Shown piece by piece: positions 37,644 through 50,931 of a stretch of DNA of 64,000 nucleotides. Every line of letters starts with the position of its first letter. The stretch's first letter is position 1. The stretch covers positions 69,631,514 through 69,695,513 of the forward strand of contig NC_133063.1 of NCBI RefSeq assembly GCF_048771995.1, in the 5' to 3' direction. The translations under genes and the position numbers were made by a program. The DNA is from Taeniopygia guttata (lineage: Eukaryota; Chordata; Aves; Passeriformes; Estrildidae). The notes beneath the pieces are model-generated. The model had not been told where the DNA came from. It ran no database searches and saw only the letters and a list, made by a program, of their open reading frames with translations.

Positions 37644-40600
37644 TGGTTTTGTGGTAATGACAGCAATGGCTTTTGCTATGCTTGCTCAACAATTTCATGA
37701 TGGAATACTGGTATAAATTGCCTAAAATTCTGTTAATACATACAATGCTTCTTAAAACCACACTGAAAAATTAGGCAAATCTACAAAAGCATGTTTCTCT
37801 TCTGTTTCCCAAGATGGATAAAATCATTATGATAAACATTTCCTGTTTTTTCTTCCTTTTCTCTTTTTTTTTTTTTTTTTAAAGTCTGAATCCAGGGTAA
37901 TAGTATAATATTTGTACTGGAAACCCAAACCAAAAACACATTACCAAGTCACATTTCTTTATCTAAGTGTGGAAAAACTTAATACTTGCCATTTTTTGTC
38001 TTCTTGGGGAACCTATATCTGTAACTATCACCATCTCACAAGGAGCCCACTGAACCTCCATTCAGAGAGAGTGAATACACTTATTTGGGGAGTGTCAAGT
38101 ATGAGTTCCATAAAAACAAGAAGTTTAAGATTCATACTAACAACAATTTTTCTTGATTCCACCAGCATGTTGTTTTGCAATGTGCAGCAAACATATTCAA
38201 TTAATTTGCTCTTTTGTAAAAAGTTAATTAGAACATGGAGCACAAGATAACCAAGTAGAACAAGTATCTGTCTTCACAAGTTTATGTGGCACCCTAAAAT
38301 GCAAGCAATAAGATAAGCATTTTATAATTTATTTTTATTATTGTCTGATTAACTTTTTGAATCACTGGCATGAATCAAAGCAGAAGTAGCTTGGAGAACT
38401 TGTAGAGCATGAATAGAGAAACAACCCTGGTGTCTCAGAAAGCGTCTTTGTAGCTATCCAGGTGCAAAGATAAAGGCTGCACTCTTGCCTGCGAGTTCTT
38501 GCTGGCAAAATTTACCATGAGCATAATAACACTGCTAGCAGAGATTTCAGCTCTTGCTGATACACACACCAAGCACAGGCTTTCCTGACTTAAGTCCGTG
38601 TCTCACAGGACATGTGTTCCAGCTGCCATGAGAAATTCTGGAGGTAGGAGTCAGTGGGATGCTAGACAGAATGCTTATGATTCCAGGCACAGCTTTACAT
38701 TTTTGAGAGACCTTGTGTATGACCAGGCACAACAGAAGGAGAAATTTCCCTACAGGTCTTTCCTGTTTTTTATTTAGAAGGTTAGCTCCAGAGACAAAAT
38801 GGATTAGTGAAGATATTAATACCTTACTATTTACCATTACTAAATAGCTAAGAGCAAAAGGAGATCCTATGTAGGTTTTTTCAGCTTAGGGTATTTGCAA
38901 TTACATGATCTTATAATAAACTTTCTCTTGTAAGTGAAGGAGGAAGAAAGCAAAAGCATGGTGTCAGAAACATGTTCCCATACTGTAATAGCTATGCTTT
39001 CTTCTACTCTGTTCAGGCATTTCAACAATTCCCTGTAGTATGTAGCTGCACTGCTTTCAAATCCATAGGGCTGATGGAAAATAACTACCTCATTAATTAA
39101 TAACGCAACTGAAATAGTACTTTCATTTTGGAATTACATGTAACATTGTGATCATTAAAAGGCAGTGAAGAATGAATTCTGACCTCTGACATAAAATATG
39201 TATTTGTCATAAGGAAACATGCTGTTTATTTAAGTTTTGTGAGCAGTACGGCCCAATTTATTCTTCTCCTGGGAGAGAGTTTGCCTAATGAAAGTGAAGG
39301 GTGCTGGGTGATGTCATGTAGATTTTATCATGCCTGTTTTAGTCTGGGTGTTGCCTGGTAAGCAGCAGGATTTCTTCTATCTGTCTTGTGGCACAAATTA
39401 TAATCCTTGCCCAGGCATGTCTATGCAGAATGCAGAAATATCAGTACCACTCTCCCTAGGCAGGCTTATTTAGCTTGAGTGTTGCATCCTTTTTATATTC
39501 TTCCAAGCCTCAAACAAAATTATGACCATGCTGCTTGAACTCAGCATTGTCAGAATGCTACTGCTGCATCTTGATATAATTTCTCTATTTTCTTATAATA
39601 AAGTGAGCACTAATACAAGTATTAATGCTTCCCAGAAACTGTGGGAATGAAAACCTGATTCCTTCATACAGACCTCAACATAAGGCAGTCTCTCCCTCTC
39701 CTGTGGCTGTTCTAAGATTTTTTAAGATGTGCAAATGTGTCCACTGCCGTGTCAGTCCAGACACAGAGCAGTGATTTTGTTTCTGATCTCTATAATGCTC
39801 TCATGGCTTCTTTTCCCCATCCTGCTGCAGTATTCAGATCCTCCTGAGATCATGCACCTCAAGGGAGAAAATCACAGGGCTAGTGGCTGCTTCTTTGTAC
39901 TGGGTAATTTCAAGTGGTATGGATTCCTTCATGCAGTTCATTTTACTCAGGTGCACACCGGGTAGCTAATTTTAAATAGAGTACATCTTCAGCTGTCTCA
40001 AGTTTCCCATTCTCCTCCTGAAATAGGTCTTTTTTAGTCTTTTGTATCTTGCACAATATCCCTCCTCAGAATTTAGTGCCCATGAAGAAACCAGAAGAAT
40101 ACATTAATGTTTCTCTCCCTCCAGCCAGATCCTATGTCCTCCATGCACCACATGATTGCTGCGTGTTTATCACAAAACTTTTAAGGGGAAATATGCTTTT
40201 TCAGTTTTGTGCTTAATTAGATGTTCTTGCCTATGAATATATCTTTGCAAGGATATATAAAAAGATGTGCACCATTTTGGCAAAAATGCTCGGCATTGCA
40301 GAAACTATTAATATTTATAAATGCTAAAATGTTGAGGACCCTAAAATTCTTCTTTGAAAATCTTAATATCTAATATTTTCCCATTGTCTTCTCTCCTTTG
40401 TTGGCATCTGCACGCTTCTTTTATTTTCTTAACTCTGTACCTGAAATTCTTGAAAATTTCTTTATTCAGTCTTCTGTCTCTTGAGGCCTCTGTTACCTAG
40501 GTAATATTTTCAGTCAAACCACTGTAATGAATGTTGTATTTTAGCTTGTGGATTTTAACTTGTGTAAGCCATTCCTAGAATATTTTTATTAATTTATTTA

Positions 40601-40728
40601 ACAATGGGCCTTCTACCAATTTGCAGATCTGTTAAAAAGCCTCATCACCATCACTACCACTACAGAAAAAAAAAAAAAAAAAAAGAAAAACAACCCAAAA
40701 ACCAGAGAACATCTAAGAATTAGAAAAG

Positions 40729-43700
40729 ATGCAGGCTAAAGACGGCAATCCACCAGATGGTGGCTACGGATGGGTTGTGGTAGTGTCAGCCTTCATGGTG
40801 ATGGGCCTCACTGTTGCTGTCCTCAAGACTTTTGGTCTGTTCTTTGTTGAAATCCAGCAGCACTTTGATGAACTTGCAAGCACCACTTCCTGGATCACAT
40901 CAGTAACTATTGCTGTCTTTCATCTAGGAGGTAGGTACTCCTCTACCATTTTATGTTAATATTAACTACCTGAGAAAGTTTGAAAATCTTCCTTATAAAA
41001 ACCTTAAAAAATGTAAGGTCTAGACTTCCTTCTTCTGTCTCTACACAAAATACAGAAAAATTTCAGAAAATTGGCATTTACTGCTTCATATATGAAATGG
41101 ATTAATAAGAAAACTCTGTAGAAACAGGAATCTGGTTACTTGAAAAAACATCATGTACTTAAACTCATGATTCAGTTTTGCTACAGGTTTTGAGTAGAAC
41201 TCATTAGAGATAATTCTGATAGCCACAGAGCTTGTTGAATCAAGCTCTTAGAACAGTTTGTCAAGTTTACTGATCTCAGAGTAAGCTCACTTTTTCAAAG
41301 TATTTCAAAATACAAGGATTGTGACCCCATCTATCAGGTAAGCCATCTGCTACCAAAATGATTCTCAATCCTGCTTTTTCCCACTTCTTTTATCTTTACC
41401 AAGATCCCCTTTCTTTGCATGTATTACCAATTCTATGTCATCTTCACCCCTCTTACTATGATTCCAAGTTATTGATCTACCAGAAGACTCACTGAGTTAA
41501 AAAGCAAAAAAAAATAAATCTATTCACACAGAGGGAACTCAATAAAGACATGACCATGCAAGCAGAGAGTAGGGGTAGAGTGAACTATCCCAGTCAAAGG
41601 CAGTGAGGTCAAATACTAGATCACACCAAATGAAGGAGGGAAAAATTTGAAACTGATACTGCATTTGACTCAGCTTGGTTGTTTAGAGAGTCCTTAGTGT
41701 AAACTGCATGATTCTTCACATGATGTGAGGATTCCAAACATGCAGGCTTGAACTGCACAGAATTTGTGAAGTCTGCTCTGCATATTCTCATAGAGATATA
41801 TGGTTGCAATAGGTAAATATCCTTACATAATAAATGCTATCATAGTTTTGTTTCGGAAGACACTTTTTTGCATAGACACTGTATAATTACATGCATCCTA
41901 CTCAGTCCACACCTATCAGTATTATTGCATGGAACTGCAGGTACTTCCAAACATCAAGAACAAATGATCTTTCTTTGAAAAATGTATTCAGAAGGAAAAA
42001 AAAGAGTAACCCAAAGTCAAAGTAAAAAGATTATAAGTAATAAGTCATGAGTTGAAAAGATTTTATCAGTTCCATTAACTGCTATCCTTGATGCCTACTT
42101 TGCAGTGGCAGATATAATTAACTGAAAAAAAAATTTGAAAAACCTGCTTCACAGACCACAGAAATGAATAAATGGTAATCTATCAATTTGGTTAACAAAA
42201 TAGATGTATCACTCACATATTGTGATCCTGTTGTCTCATTCAGGCATTTGAACTTCATGAGAAGAAAAAGCCAGCATAGGAGGGAAAAACTTTCCAGTCC
42301 TGTTTTAGTTAGGTTTTGTTTTGTTATAGCATATATTTACATTGTATAGGAATGTATGAAGGAATACAGCAAATGACACAATAATATGAAGTATAAACCA
42401 GAAAAAATAGATTTGCCTAACCAGGTGGGTGGCCAGCCTACGCCAAGGAAGGAAAGTGTAACTTTCAGCAGAGATTGTTTCTCATCCTTCGAAATCCATT
42501 GAAAAAAATCCATTTGCAGTGAATAAAGCTTGGTGGTCAAACATTCCAAACCCCTCTGTATAGCAGTTTATAAATGTCTCAGGTCAATACACAACTTTCC
42601 TCATCTTCTTCTGCCTTTGCTTCATTTATAGGGACAACAAGACTTCATGATGAAGATCACCTGAGCCTCCAGTTCTTTGAGCATGTTTCCTGGCCTGGCT
42701 TAGTCTTTCTTAATGTCTGTCTCTGGGAAACCTTAAGTGTCACTTGGCTCAGTATGAAGGATGATCACTGAATTATTATTTTTTCCTATTTGGATCCTTT
42801 CAACAGCAGGTCTGTTTCCTGTGTCGAAGGAGAGCATGTACTTCCACTCCCAAGGTCTGCACTTGCAACAGGCTGTTCAGTTTACCACAGCAAGGATTCT
42901 CCCCATCACCTTCACCAGCCTTCTCTCGGTACTGATGTACACCTCCCAACATCTTTCTCTCTTTGCTCTTGTTGTCATCCCTTTCCATCACTTGTGCATT
43001 TTCTGTGTGTTGCCCTTATCCTTTCAGACTCTGGAGTCAAGCCCTTTTACCCATTTCCAGTTCTGTGGCTAGCTTCTTTCTTTTCTCTTCCTACTTCATG
43101 TTTAATTTCTGCCTGTTTATTCTTCTTATTTGCTATTTAAGAATTGAGATTTGGCAAGATTTCTGCTTCAGCTGCAGAACTTTTTCCTGTCTTCAAGAAC
43201 TTTCATGGATGTTATCCTGTGTCTACTTTTGTCTTCTTGTTTTCATCATATTTTATGATTCACCAACTGTATGTACATTATCATGTCTCATCAACTACAT
43301 CTTAAGATGACTGAATTTCAGTATCATTTTTACAAGCTTATAAAATTATCAGATTTTTGCTGTAAAAGCTGATGAGACATTTGAGGTTTGTATAACTCCT
43401 GCCAGTTTTTCTGCTGTCAGACAATGTCCATGCTGCAGATTTTGCAACAACGAGTACTCTGTCAGGTTTATTTCACTTATCCTAGCTACCAAATCATTTT
43501 AATTCTGATCTTAGCACAGGTTAATGTACAACAACCTGTCCCTACAAACTACTACGAAACCTTTCTTGCTGGCTATTCTCTTTTAATAATTGTCTTCCTA
43601 CTTATTTCAATTTAGAGGCGTGGTCCCCGTTAACTGAATTCTGTTTTATGCATGAACTCCAGTTCCCAGGATATTTAACAGATTGCGGGGAGCTGGTTCA

Positions 43701-46700
43701 TGCCAGGTGGTACTTGGGAACCCCCTAGTGGCAATGGCCATTTAAAGAAATCCTACGGCCTTGACCTCGACTCCTGCCATGCTGATGGAAAAACCAGCCA
43801 GGCAGTAAAACTAGCCTTAATTAAGCAAAAATATCCCTAACATTTCAGGTGTTTCCAGACAGTGATTAGAGACCAAAGCAGCTGCTTATCATCAGATCTG
43901 TACCACCTGCACCTTTGCCCTTGTGTTGAAGAGCGCCTGCACTCTTTTGTGAGAAACTGTACCACAAAGATTTAAGAAATGAATGGCCAATTTGCTATAA
44001 AAAGTATTACTACAAAATAAACCCTAATTTTTAGTCCTTTATAAAATTTTAAAATTCTATTAAGGGTTGATTTTTGCAAAATTCTAGAAAACAAAAGATG
44101 GTTTTCTCCAGAAAGTTTTCATGCCAGCCATACCAATAACACATTCTCAATAGTACAATTTTTATAGATGAACCTATAGATTCCGTGGCTGAAGTTTCAC
44201 TTTCTACTAAAACAGTCCATGAGGTTCTGCCATGTTGGTAGTTGTATCCTTACATAAAAATCAGTAGAAGGAAGGCACTAAAATGCTCTTTCCTTTTAAG
44301 AAGAGTCCACATATGTTGAATGTATTTTCAAACCTGTGCCTCAAGAATAGTAATTTCTCTAGTAGTCCTCGTCAAAATATTTATTTGGCCATGTTGATCA
44401 GATTAATGTTCCTAATGTATTTTTATTTGTCTGATTCTTCTGCTGATCTAGCCCCTGTTGCCAGTTCGCTGTGTGTACAATATACCCATCGGACAGTAGT
44501 GATCACTGGAGGACTTCTGGCTTTTTCGGGAATGGCATTGGGATTTTTTGGACTCAACATGGTCTGGATGTATGCAACAACTGGCTTCCTACAGGGTATG
44601 AATTTATGCCTTTATGGCTTTCTTCCATCAGCAACTTATTTGAGGGTGCTAGTGGTAGGAGTTCTAAAATCTGGTATCTATTTTGACTTTATGATCAGCC
44701 AGAATGAGCAATGCTCTTTAAAAGTGATTTCCCTCACATCCCACTCTGGAAAAAAGCATTTGTACAGGAAATCTGCAGCAACAAAGAAGACAAATATTTA
44801 GAGGCCAGTGATTTACACTTGCAAATTATATGCAAGCAGAAAATTAAGTTTAATTTTTCATTCAGAGATCAGAGCTTTGTGAAGGTTTAAAAAAAAGTCA
44901 TAAAGGGTACTGAAGTAAAAAGACAGGGAGATCCCAAATCCTATACTTTCTATCAGCTTATCTTATATTTTGAACAGAGTCCCAGGCTTTCATTTTATTC
45001 CAATCCTTTCCTTTACTCCAGGCAAAACCAGGCCAGAAAATTGGCTCTAACAGCTAGCAGATTTTCCTGGAACAGGAAGCAAAGCTAGCAGGGAATAAAA
45101 TAAACCATTCTGAGTTCTGCACTGCATGCCTGAGAAAATGTCTGGAATTTGAACCCTTTGGCAGTCCCAGGCTGCCAAAGAGTCTGGGGAGCCACCAAAA
45201 AAACTCTAAGTTAGAGCAGGTTTTAAGTTTGCTCAAAGCAGTTGAGCAAGAAAATTAAGAGCAAATAGAGGCAATACACCAGCTTACTTCATGTCCCACC
45301 TCACTGTCTACCCTGAACACAGCTCAGGCTTAACCTGCTGGTCTGACCTAGTACCAGCCTTAACACAGACAGCATGGATACTGAGATTTGCCTAGCTTCA
45401 ACCTCATGACCATGTGATATCTCATGCACTAGCAAAGCTGTGAAACCAACTTTTTTTTTAAGTGAGAATCTAATAATGTATACAATTCATGTTTTGCTTT
45501 TTCACTTGAATATATACAATGTACAGAATATGTCACATATACACTCTTACACCTATTCTAGCTAAGCTCGTTCTTCTTCTAGGCAAAAATGTTTTCTTTC
45601 TAATGCTTTTTAACTTTGCAAATGTAGAAGCACTGACTGCTTTAATTTCCACCTTCACAAAATACCTCAATAGTGTCTAACCAGTGCTATTTCTATTGGT
45701 ATTTTTCAGGTCTTGGCATTTCTTTTTCGTGGACGCCAGCCATTAGCATTGTTAGCCACTATTTCTCCAAGAAAAGGGCTTTGGCCAATGCTATTGCCAG
45801 TGCTGGAGAATGTGCCTTTGCATTCATGTTTGGGCCATTTTTCCAGTGGTTGATTAGTCAATATGGATGGAAAGGTGCCCTCTTGATCATAGGTGGCATC
45901 CAACTCAATATTTGTGTCTGTGGAGTACTGATGCGACCCCTGGCAGGCAGCTCCTTCCTTGAGGCCAGCCATTGTGAAACTGAAACCCCACCTGGCAGCG
46001 GTGCATACAGGAGAGACAAAGAAGATAAGTCTCCCATCATGCACAAAACCTTCAACTGGATGCTTGTGAGGCAACCAGAATTTGTACTTTATGCCATTTT
46101 TGGTATATTAGCTGCTATGAGTTTTTTTGTTCCTCCATTATTTTTAGTTCCACTTAGTTACAGCCTGGGAATAGATGAATCATGGACTGCATCCCTCCTA
46201 TCCATTTTGGCAATGGTGGACTTTGGAGGCAGATTGCTGTGTGGCTGGTATGCCAACCTCCATCTTACCAAAACGATTCATTTGCTGGCAATGGCGATTA
46301 CATTGATCAGTACTTCCCTGATGCTCTTGCCACTGGCTAACAATTACCTTTCCTTGGCAATATTCACTGGCTTCTACGGATTCTTCTTTGGTACAACAGT
46401 CGCCATTCACATTACAGTGCTAGCAGATGTTGTAGGCATGCCAGAATTTGACAGTGCCCTAGGACTTTTCATGCTTATTCGAAGCACTGGAGGCTTTGTG
46501 GGGCCTCCTCTTGCAGGTAAGTTAAGACAACTCACTGCCAAATACAGTTAAAATGAAGAAAAGGGAATGGTAATCCAAATTGAAAAGATCTGGATCTGCA
46601 CTCAAATTTCCCCTTTTTAGCTCAGGGGTATCTGAGCCAAGAAGTACATAAAAACAAATAGCCACTTTAAATCCTCTCCAAAATACCTTGCTCCTTCTCT

Positions 46701-48575
46701 TCTGTGTGATTTCAGAGATACCTTTACAACAAGAAAGGAGGGATGAAAGGCAGGGTTCACATGGTGGTCCTGCTTCCTGAATCCCACATAATGCCACTTG
46801 GTGGCCTCCAACTATCTAGCTAAGAAAGTGTGCCTTTGGGGCAAGCAGCAGACAGACACTTTCAGAGAAGAAACTGAAATTTGAGACTAGTGATGTTGCA
46901 CAAATGTTGGTATTGTTGGGAGGGTTTCTACAGAAGTTCAAATTGAACAGACTGAAACATTAGGCTATGCAAACCTCAAGGAAATATTCAGAGAAATGCC
47001 TGCTGGTTTTAGACAGCATTTGAGCCAAGTATTATAATAAACAGGGAAGGCAGCACATAAGAACAGTGGGAACAGAGAGTGGACAATAAGAGAGCACATG
47101 GATTTATGGGCTGTTAACAAGATATAGTCATCTTGGAAAAATGCAAGACAAATGAACTGCAAGCTGTAGAGACTTTAAAAAGTGATACAGCAAAAAAAAA
47201 TAGACCAGCGTGACTTGTACAATGCAGATCTAAGTCCTCATCCAAAGACTGTTGTTCACACACTACAAGTGACTTTTGTGGTAATGACATTGCTAATCAG
47301 TTGCAGATGAGTCAGACTGAATAATGGAACATTTAAATTAACTTCTGAAAATACAGGAACCAGGAAACTTTGTAGAAGGCTTGAAGCAGAACAGTATAAA
47401 AAAATGTTTTGGAAAGATCTGAATAAAATACAGTTTTTAATTGCTGGTCACTAATACTGATTATCTGGGAATCACTGTGGTCCCTTTTTGTGTATTTAGT
47501 AAACTACAAAGAAGATATGGAAGAGCGGGGAACCCTAAATGCCTCTCAAGCTCTCCTCTCCTCCTTTGAGTGTAAAATCTGAAAGATCTGAGTTCATGGT
47601 TCCTGTGCCTGTATAGGGCTGATCTTAGTTTAGAATGTGGGCTAGGAAGTACCCTAAACATAGACAAACTTCCCACAAGCAAGCAATCTTTATCAGCCCA
47701 CAGAAGAATGTGCCATCATACCCACAGGGCAGCTGACACACTGCTGCAGGCTATTACTGTACTACTGTACTGTAGAAATTTTTCAGTATAATACACAATG
47801 GCATCACATATTTTGGTTGGCCTCAATCCCCTTGAAAACCAAGGTCTTTTTGTTAACATCTGTGACTCTTTGTAAAATGATGAACTGGAAACCCGTAACA
47901 CATCAGACAAATTCTCCAATTTTTTTTCCAGCAGATGAATCTCCTTTCCTTCTTTAAACTCACTCATGCTGTAGTTATGGTCCAAATTACAGCAACGGGT
48001 GACAGCTACACCACAGAAGTGGAGCTGCTCACATACATAGGTGCACAGTCTGTCTTTTTTTTCTGCCAGTGCCTGCACTGTCTGACACACTTTAGGTTGG
48101 AAAGTGCTTCAAACTTGTATAATAAATTGTTTCTCTAGCAATTCATGTAAGAAAAACAATGAGACATGAATAATGTTTCAAACTGAAAAATGCTATACTT
48201 GGGGTGATGTTCCATGTACTTATGGTGTAGACAAGTATGTAGCCCAGCACATTGCCTTTGTAAGAGGATATATTCACACACACTGCTGAGCTAATTTACA
48301 TTAGCCTGTTCTCCATCAATCATATTCCTGTCATTTGTTTCTCTCCAGGTCTGATTGTGGACATGGCTGGAGATTACAGAGCAGGCTTCTACATGGCAGG
48401 AGCCATTCTTGTCCTGTCAGCTGGATTTTTAATTATTTTAGATCGACTCCAACAGAGAAAAATAAGAGGAAGCAAGATTAGACCTAAACCAGAAAAGTCA
48501 ACATTACCCTACCCTTCTCTCCATATCCTGAAACATCAAACCAGAAAGTATGGAGAGCACAATGTAGTGGTGTGA
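40729..48575 (+). CDS. SLC16A-family monocarboxylate transporter (MCT6/MCT7-like), complete
   Basis: Predicted twelve-helix major-facilitator carrier of the MCT family; the substrate is unknown. Exons 40,729-40,930, 44,452-44,595, 45,710-46,516 and 48,349-48,575 are joined in phase 1 at every junction, giving 1,380 nt (459 aa plus TGA). The MCT signature PPDGGYGWVVVV opens TM1. The TM4-5 loop motif is YFSKKRALANAIA. TM8 carries D286-F-G-G-R290, the Asp/Arg pair linked to proton and substrate coupling in MCT1. GPPLAGLIVD precedes TM11. The central loop after LMRPL is short (about 40 residues), and the basic C-tail ends HNVVV. Phrases such as AGECAFAF, FFVPPLFLVPLSYSLGID and FGGRLLCGW are closest to MCT7 (SLC16A6), then MCT6 and MCT5, as remembered, but identity looks too low for simple orthology. 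The start is the only ATG before the signature. Intron 1 is 3.5 kb. No symbol is assigned. Confidence 0.92.
42700..43300 (+). other. Pyrimidine-rich stretch in SLC16A-gene intron 1
   Basis: Strong C+T bias on the plus strand, with CTTTCTTTTCTCTTCC-like words. This produces overlapping stop-poor frames rich in Leu, Phe and Ser. No domain is recognisable and no splice sites frame it, so these frames are taken as composition artefacts. Confidence 0.5.
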
Positions 48576-50469
48576 CTACATGAGACCTCTGACAGCATCT
48601 CAAGGACACACAGAAGTGTTTTCTTTTTGCCAAATTCACTATTATTAGGATTTACAAAAGAACAGAAGTTTTGGGTAGGACTGTTTGAAACCAAGGAAGA
48701 CAATTAATTTACATGCAAACTAGAGCAGTAACCATTACCATATTATTTTGATATTGAAGTTGCATTTTGGTTATGCAAGTCTTCAGCAGAGTCCCACAGG
48801 GCTGTGCTAGGCAAACCATGGTCTAAATTAAATTGCCATGAAGCATGTGTGCAGCAGGTAGAAACCCCACCCCCAACTGCTGAATGCAGCTATCACTGAA
48901 AAAAGGAAGAGTCATCAGCTCACAAATGCTTACTTGGGAAAGTAGTGCCCAGTATTTTCAGTAAACAAGTTCGATCTGAAAGCACAAGTAAATGAATACA
49001 GTTTTGAGATAAGGGTTTGCAGGTACTCTACAGAGCAGTGCTGGAGTAAGATAAATAAGTAAACAAACCCGATATAAGGTAAAAGTTATATGAGTAATGG
49101 CATACAGTAGAGAGAAATGCAGACCTAGATATCAGAAGTAAAAAGCAAAATACACCCACACAAAATGAAGTAAGGATTGGTGAGTAGTAGAGGAAGACCT
49201 AAGGCTACAGTGGACTTCAAACTGAGTAAGAATCCCAAATGCAACCCGATATTAAAAATAGCAAAGTCTTTCTGTGTTCTGGTAACATATAGGAGATAAC
49301 AATGGTAATATAGAGAAGATATTGATGCTTGCAAAGCTTTAACTGGAAGAAGTACATGAGTTGCAAAGACTTACGTGGAATATAAATGAGAGAATTAAGA
49401 AAATAGCCTAGGGAAAAAGTGTAAAATATTTTGCCTGGTTTAGAAGACAAAAAGTTTTACAGGGCATGAGAACAGCCTTCAAATCCATAATACGCTGAGA
49501 TGAAGAAAATATGATTAATTCCTTTTATTGTTAAGACAACTGGTAATTGGTATCATTCACAGAAAGACAGTTATGTAACAGGGAAAAAAGCTTCATTGTG
49601 GCCTGTTAAGATACAATGCAGGCTATGAATGCAGAACATGAAAACACAGAGATACCAGAGAATAGGTAACACACAATCAAGGATCTAAATGTATGTGCCT
49701 CAGAGTAGTAGGATAGGGTAGATGACTTCCTGAGGTCCCCCTTCAGTCCCACATTCCAATTATCCTAAGGCAAACACTTTGAGTAAATAATCTATTTATA
49801 AGAATAAAAAATAGTTTGTATCCAAACAACTGGGGTTTTTGTAATTTTACTCTACTGGGAGAAGACAGAATTTAAGGGAGAAAAGGCTGAATAACATTTA
49901 TAAAGAAACATTAAAAAGAAAAATATGTAGCACTTTAAAGCCTTCAAACTATTATGAATATCTGCCCTACCTATAAACTCCAAAAATTTTCACCATTGAA
50001 ACACTTCCTCTGTGAAGCCAGTTTACATAAATCTCTCATCTAAAATAATTACTTCTTGTCTCATAAGAACAAGTATTCAAAAAATTTAATTTACCTTACA
50101 GGGAATCAGCTGAACCATCAATAAATCAACTAGCTGTGGGGGCTTGATTGAAGAACGCATATTAGAAGGAGCACACCCGGATGTGCAAAGTCTTGTAATA
50201 AGGCTCTGACATATCTAACAAAATCCTTTTCAAACTTACCATTGAAAATAATGGATTTTTCTAGGAGTATTATTCTTCAGTCTTCTGCAGCATTCCACTA
50301 CTTAAAATAACTCTCCATTTTATAAAATGGTATTGCTGGAGATGGAAAGAATGGAGAAATGTTTACTAGATGCAGTTTCCACCCCTGTCGTTTTGTTAAA
50401 ATTCTGTATTTTATTTACAAGTCCTGTCACCAATTTATTTTCACATGGGCAGCAATGAAGGCATTTAGC

Positions 50470-50830
50470 GGCACACTGTGCTGGAAGAACAGGGGCACAA
50501 GGAGTAGGTCAATGGAGGTGATTGTTCCCCTCTGCTCCATGGTTGTGCATACATTTTTAGGAGCAGCATGCACAAGACAGAAATTGACAAAGATAACTGA
50601 GTTCAGCAGAGCATCACTGAGAAGCTGTGGAACCAAGGCTGGTTCAGCCAGAGGGAGCAGCAGCTTTGGGGGCACCAAACAGCATCCCTGGGAGGAATAG
50701 AGGAGATGCAGCTGGGCTGTTCACAGCAGTGCATGGTATGAGGGTGAGGCAGCAGCAAAGCTGAAACAGAGAGAGCTTAGGCTGAACCTTTCCCCTGGTT
50801 TCCATCAGGCTGAACAGAATCTTGTGAGAA
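50470..50830 (+). mobile_element. Decayed CR1 LINE 3' fragment, plus orientation
   Basis: Plus-strand sequence resembling CR1 ORF2 C-terminus and 3' region. GTCAATGGAGGTGATTGTTCCCCTCTGCTC corresponds to the RDCPLYSAL segment. GGTTCAGCCAGAGGGAGCAG matches the LFSLEKRRL segment. CACAGCAGTGCATGGTATGAGGGTGAGGCAG matches the segment before the final helix. It is heavily diverged and without an open frame. It faces the next CR1, which is on the minus strand. Confidence 0.55.
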
Positions 50831-50931
50831 GTACTTTTATTTTCTTTGCTAAATGCACTAAATTGTATTAGTCCCTTGGATATGCTGTCATCTTATTGCT
50901 ATGTATCTGTCTAATGGCACAAAAGAAGTCA

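Larger units (their letters stand above)
29309..40728. other. Gene-poor spacer between ERMP1 and the SLC16A gene
   Basis: About 11.4 kb without a recognisable exon or RNA gene. It holds a 79-base tandem duplication (34,927-35,067), a 23-base duplication (37,598-37,643), an AT dinucleotide run (about 34,540-34,552), a T17 run (37,864-37,880) and an A19 run (40,666-40,684) just before the SLC16A start codon. Non-coding 5' exons and the promoter of the SLC16A gene probably lie in the last part but could not be placed. Confidence 0.6.

Noticed and set aside
40666-40684. A19 run before the SLC16A start codon as a retrogene tail
   Set aside because: The gene has three introns with conserved phases, so it is not a processed copy; the run is ordinary homopolymer.
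42761-43310. Overlapping 100+ codon frames in SLC16A-gene intron 1
   Set aside because: Pyrimidine-rich DNA gives stop-poor Leu/Phe/Ser frames; no homology or start context.
44283-44801. 172-codon frame around SLC16A exon 2
   Set aside because: Only 44,452-44,595 is exon; both outer parts are intron reading past the acceptor and donor.
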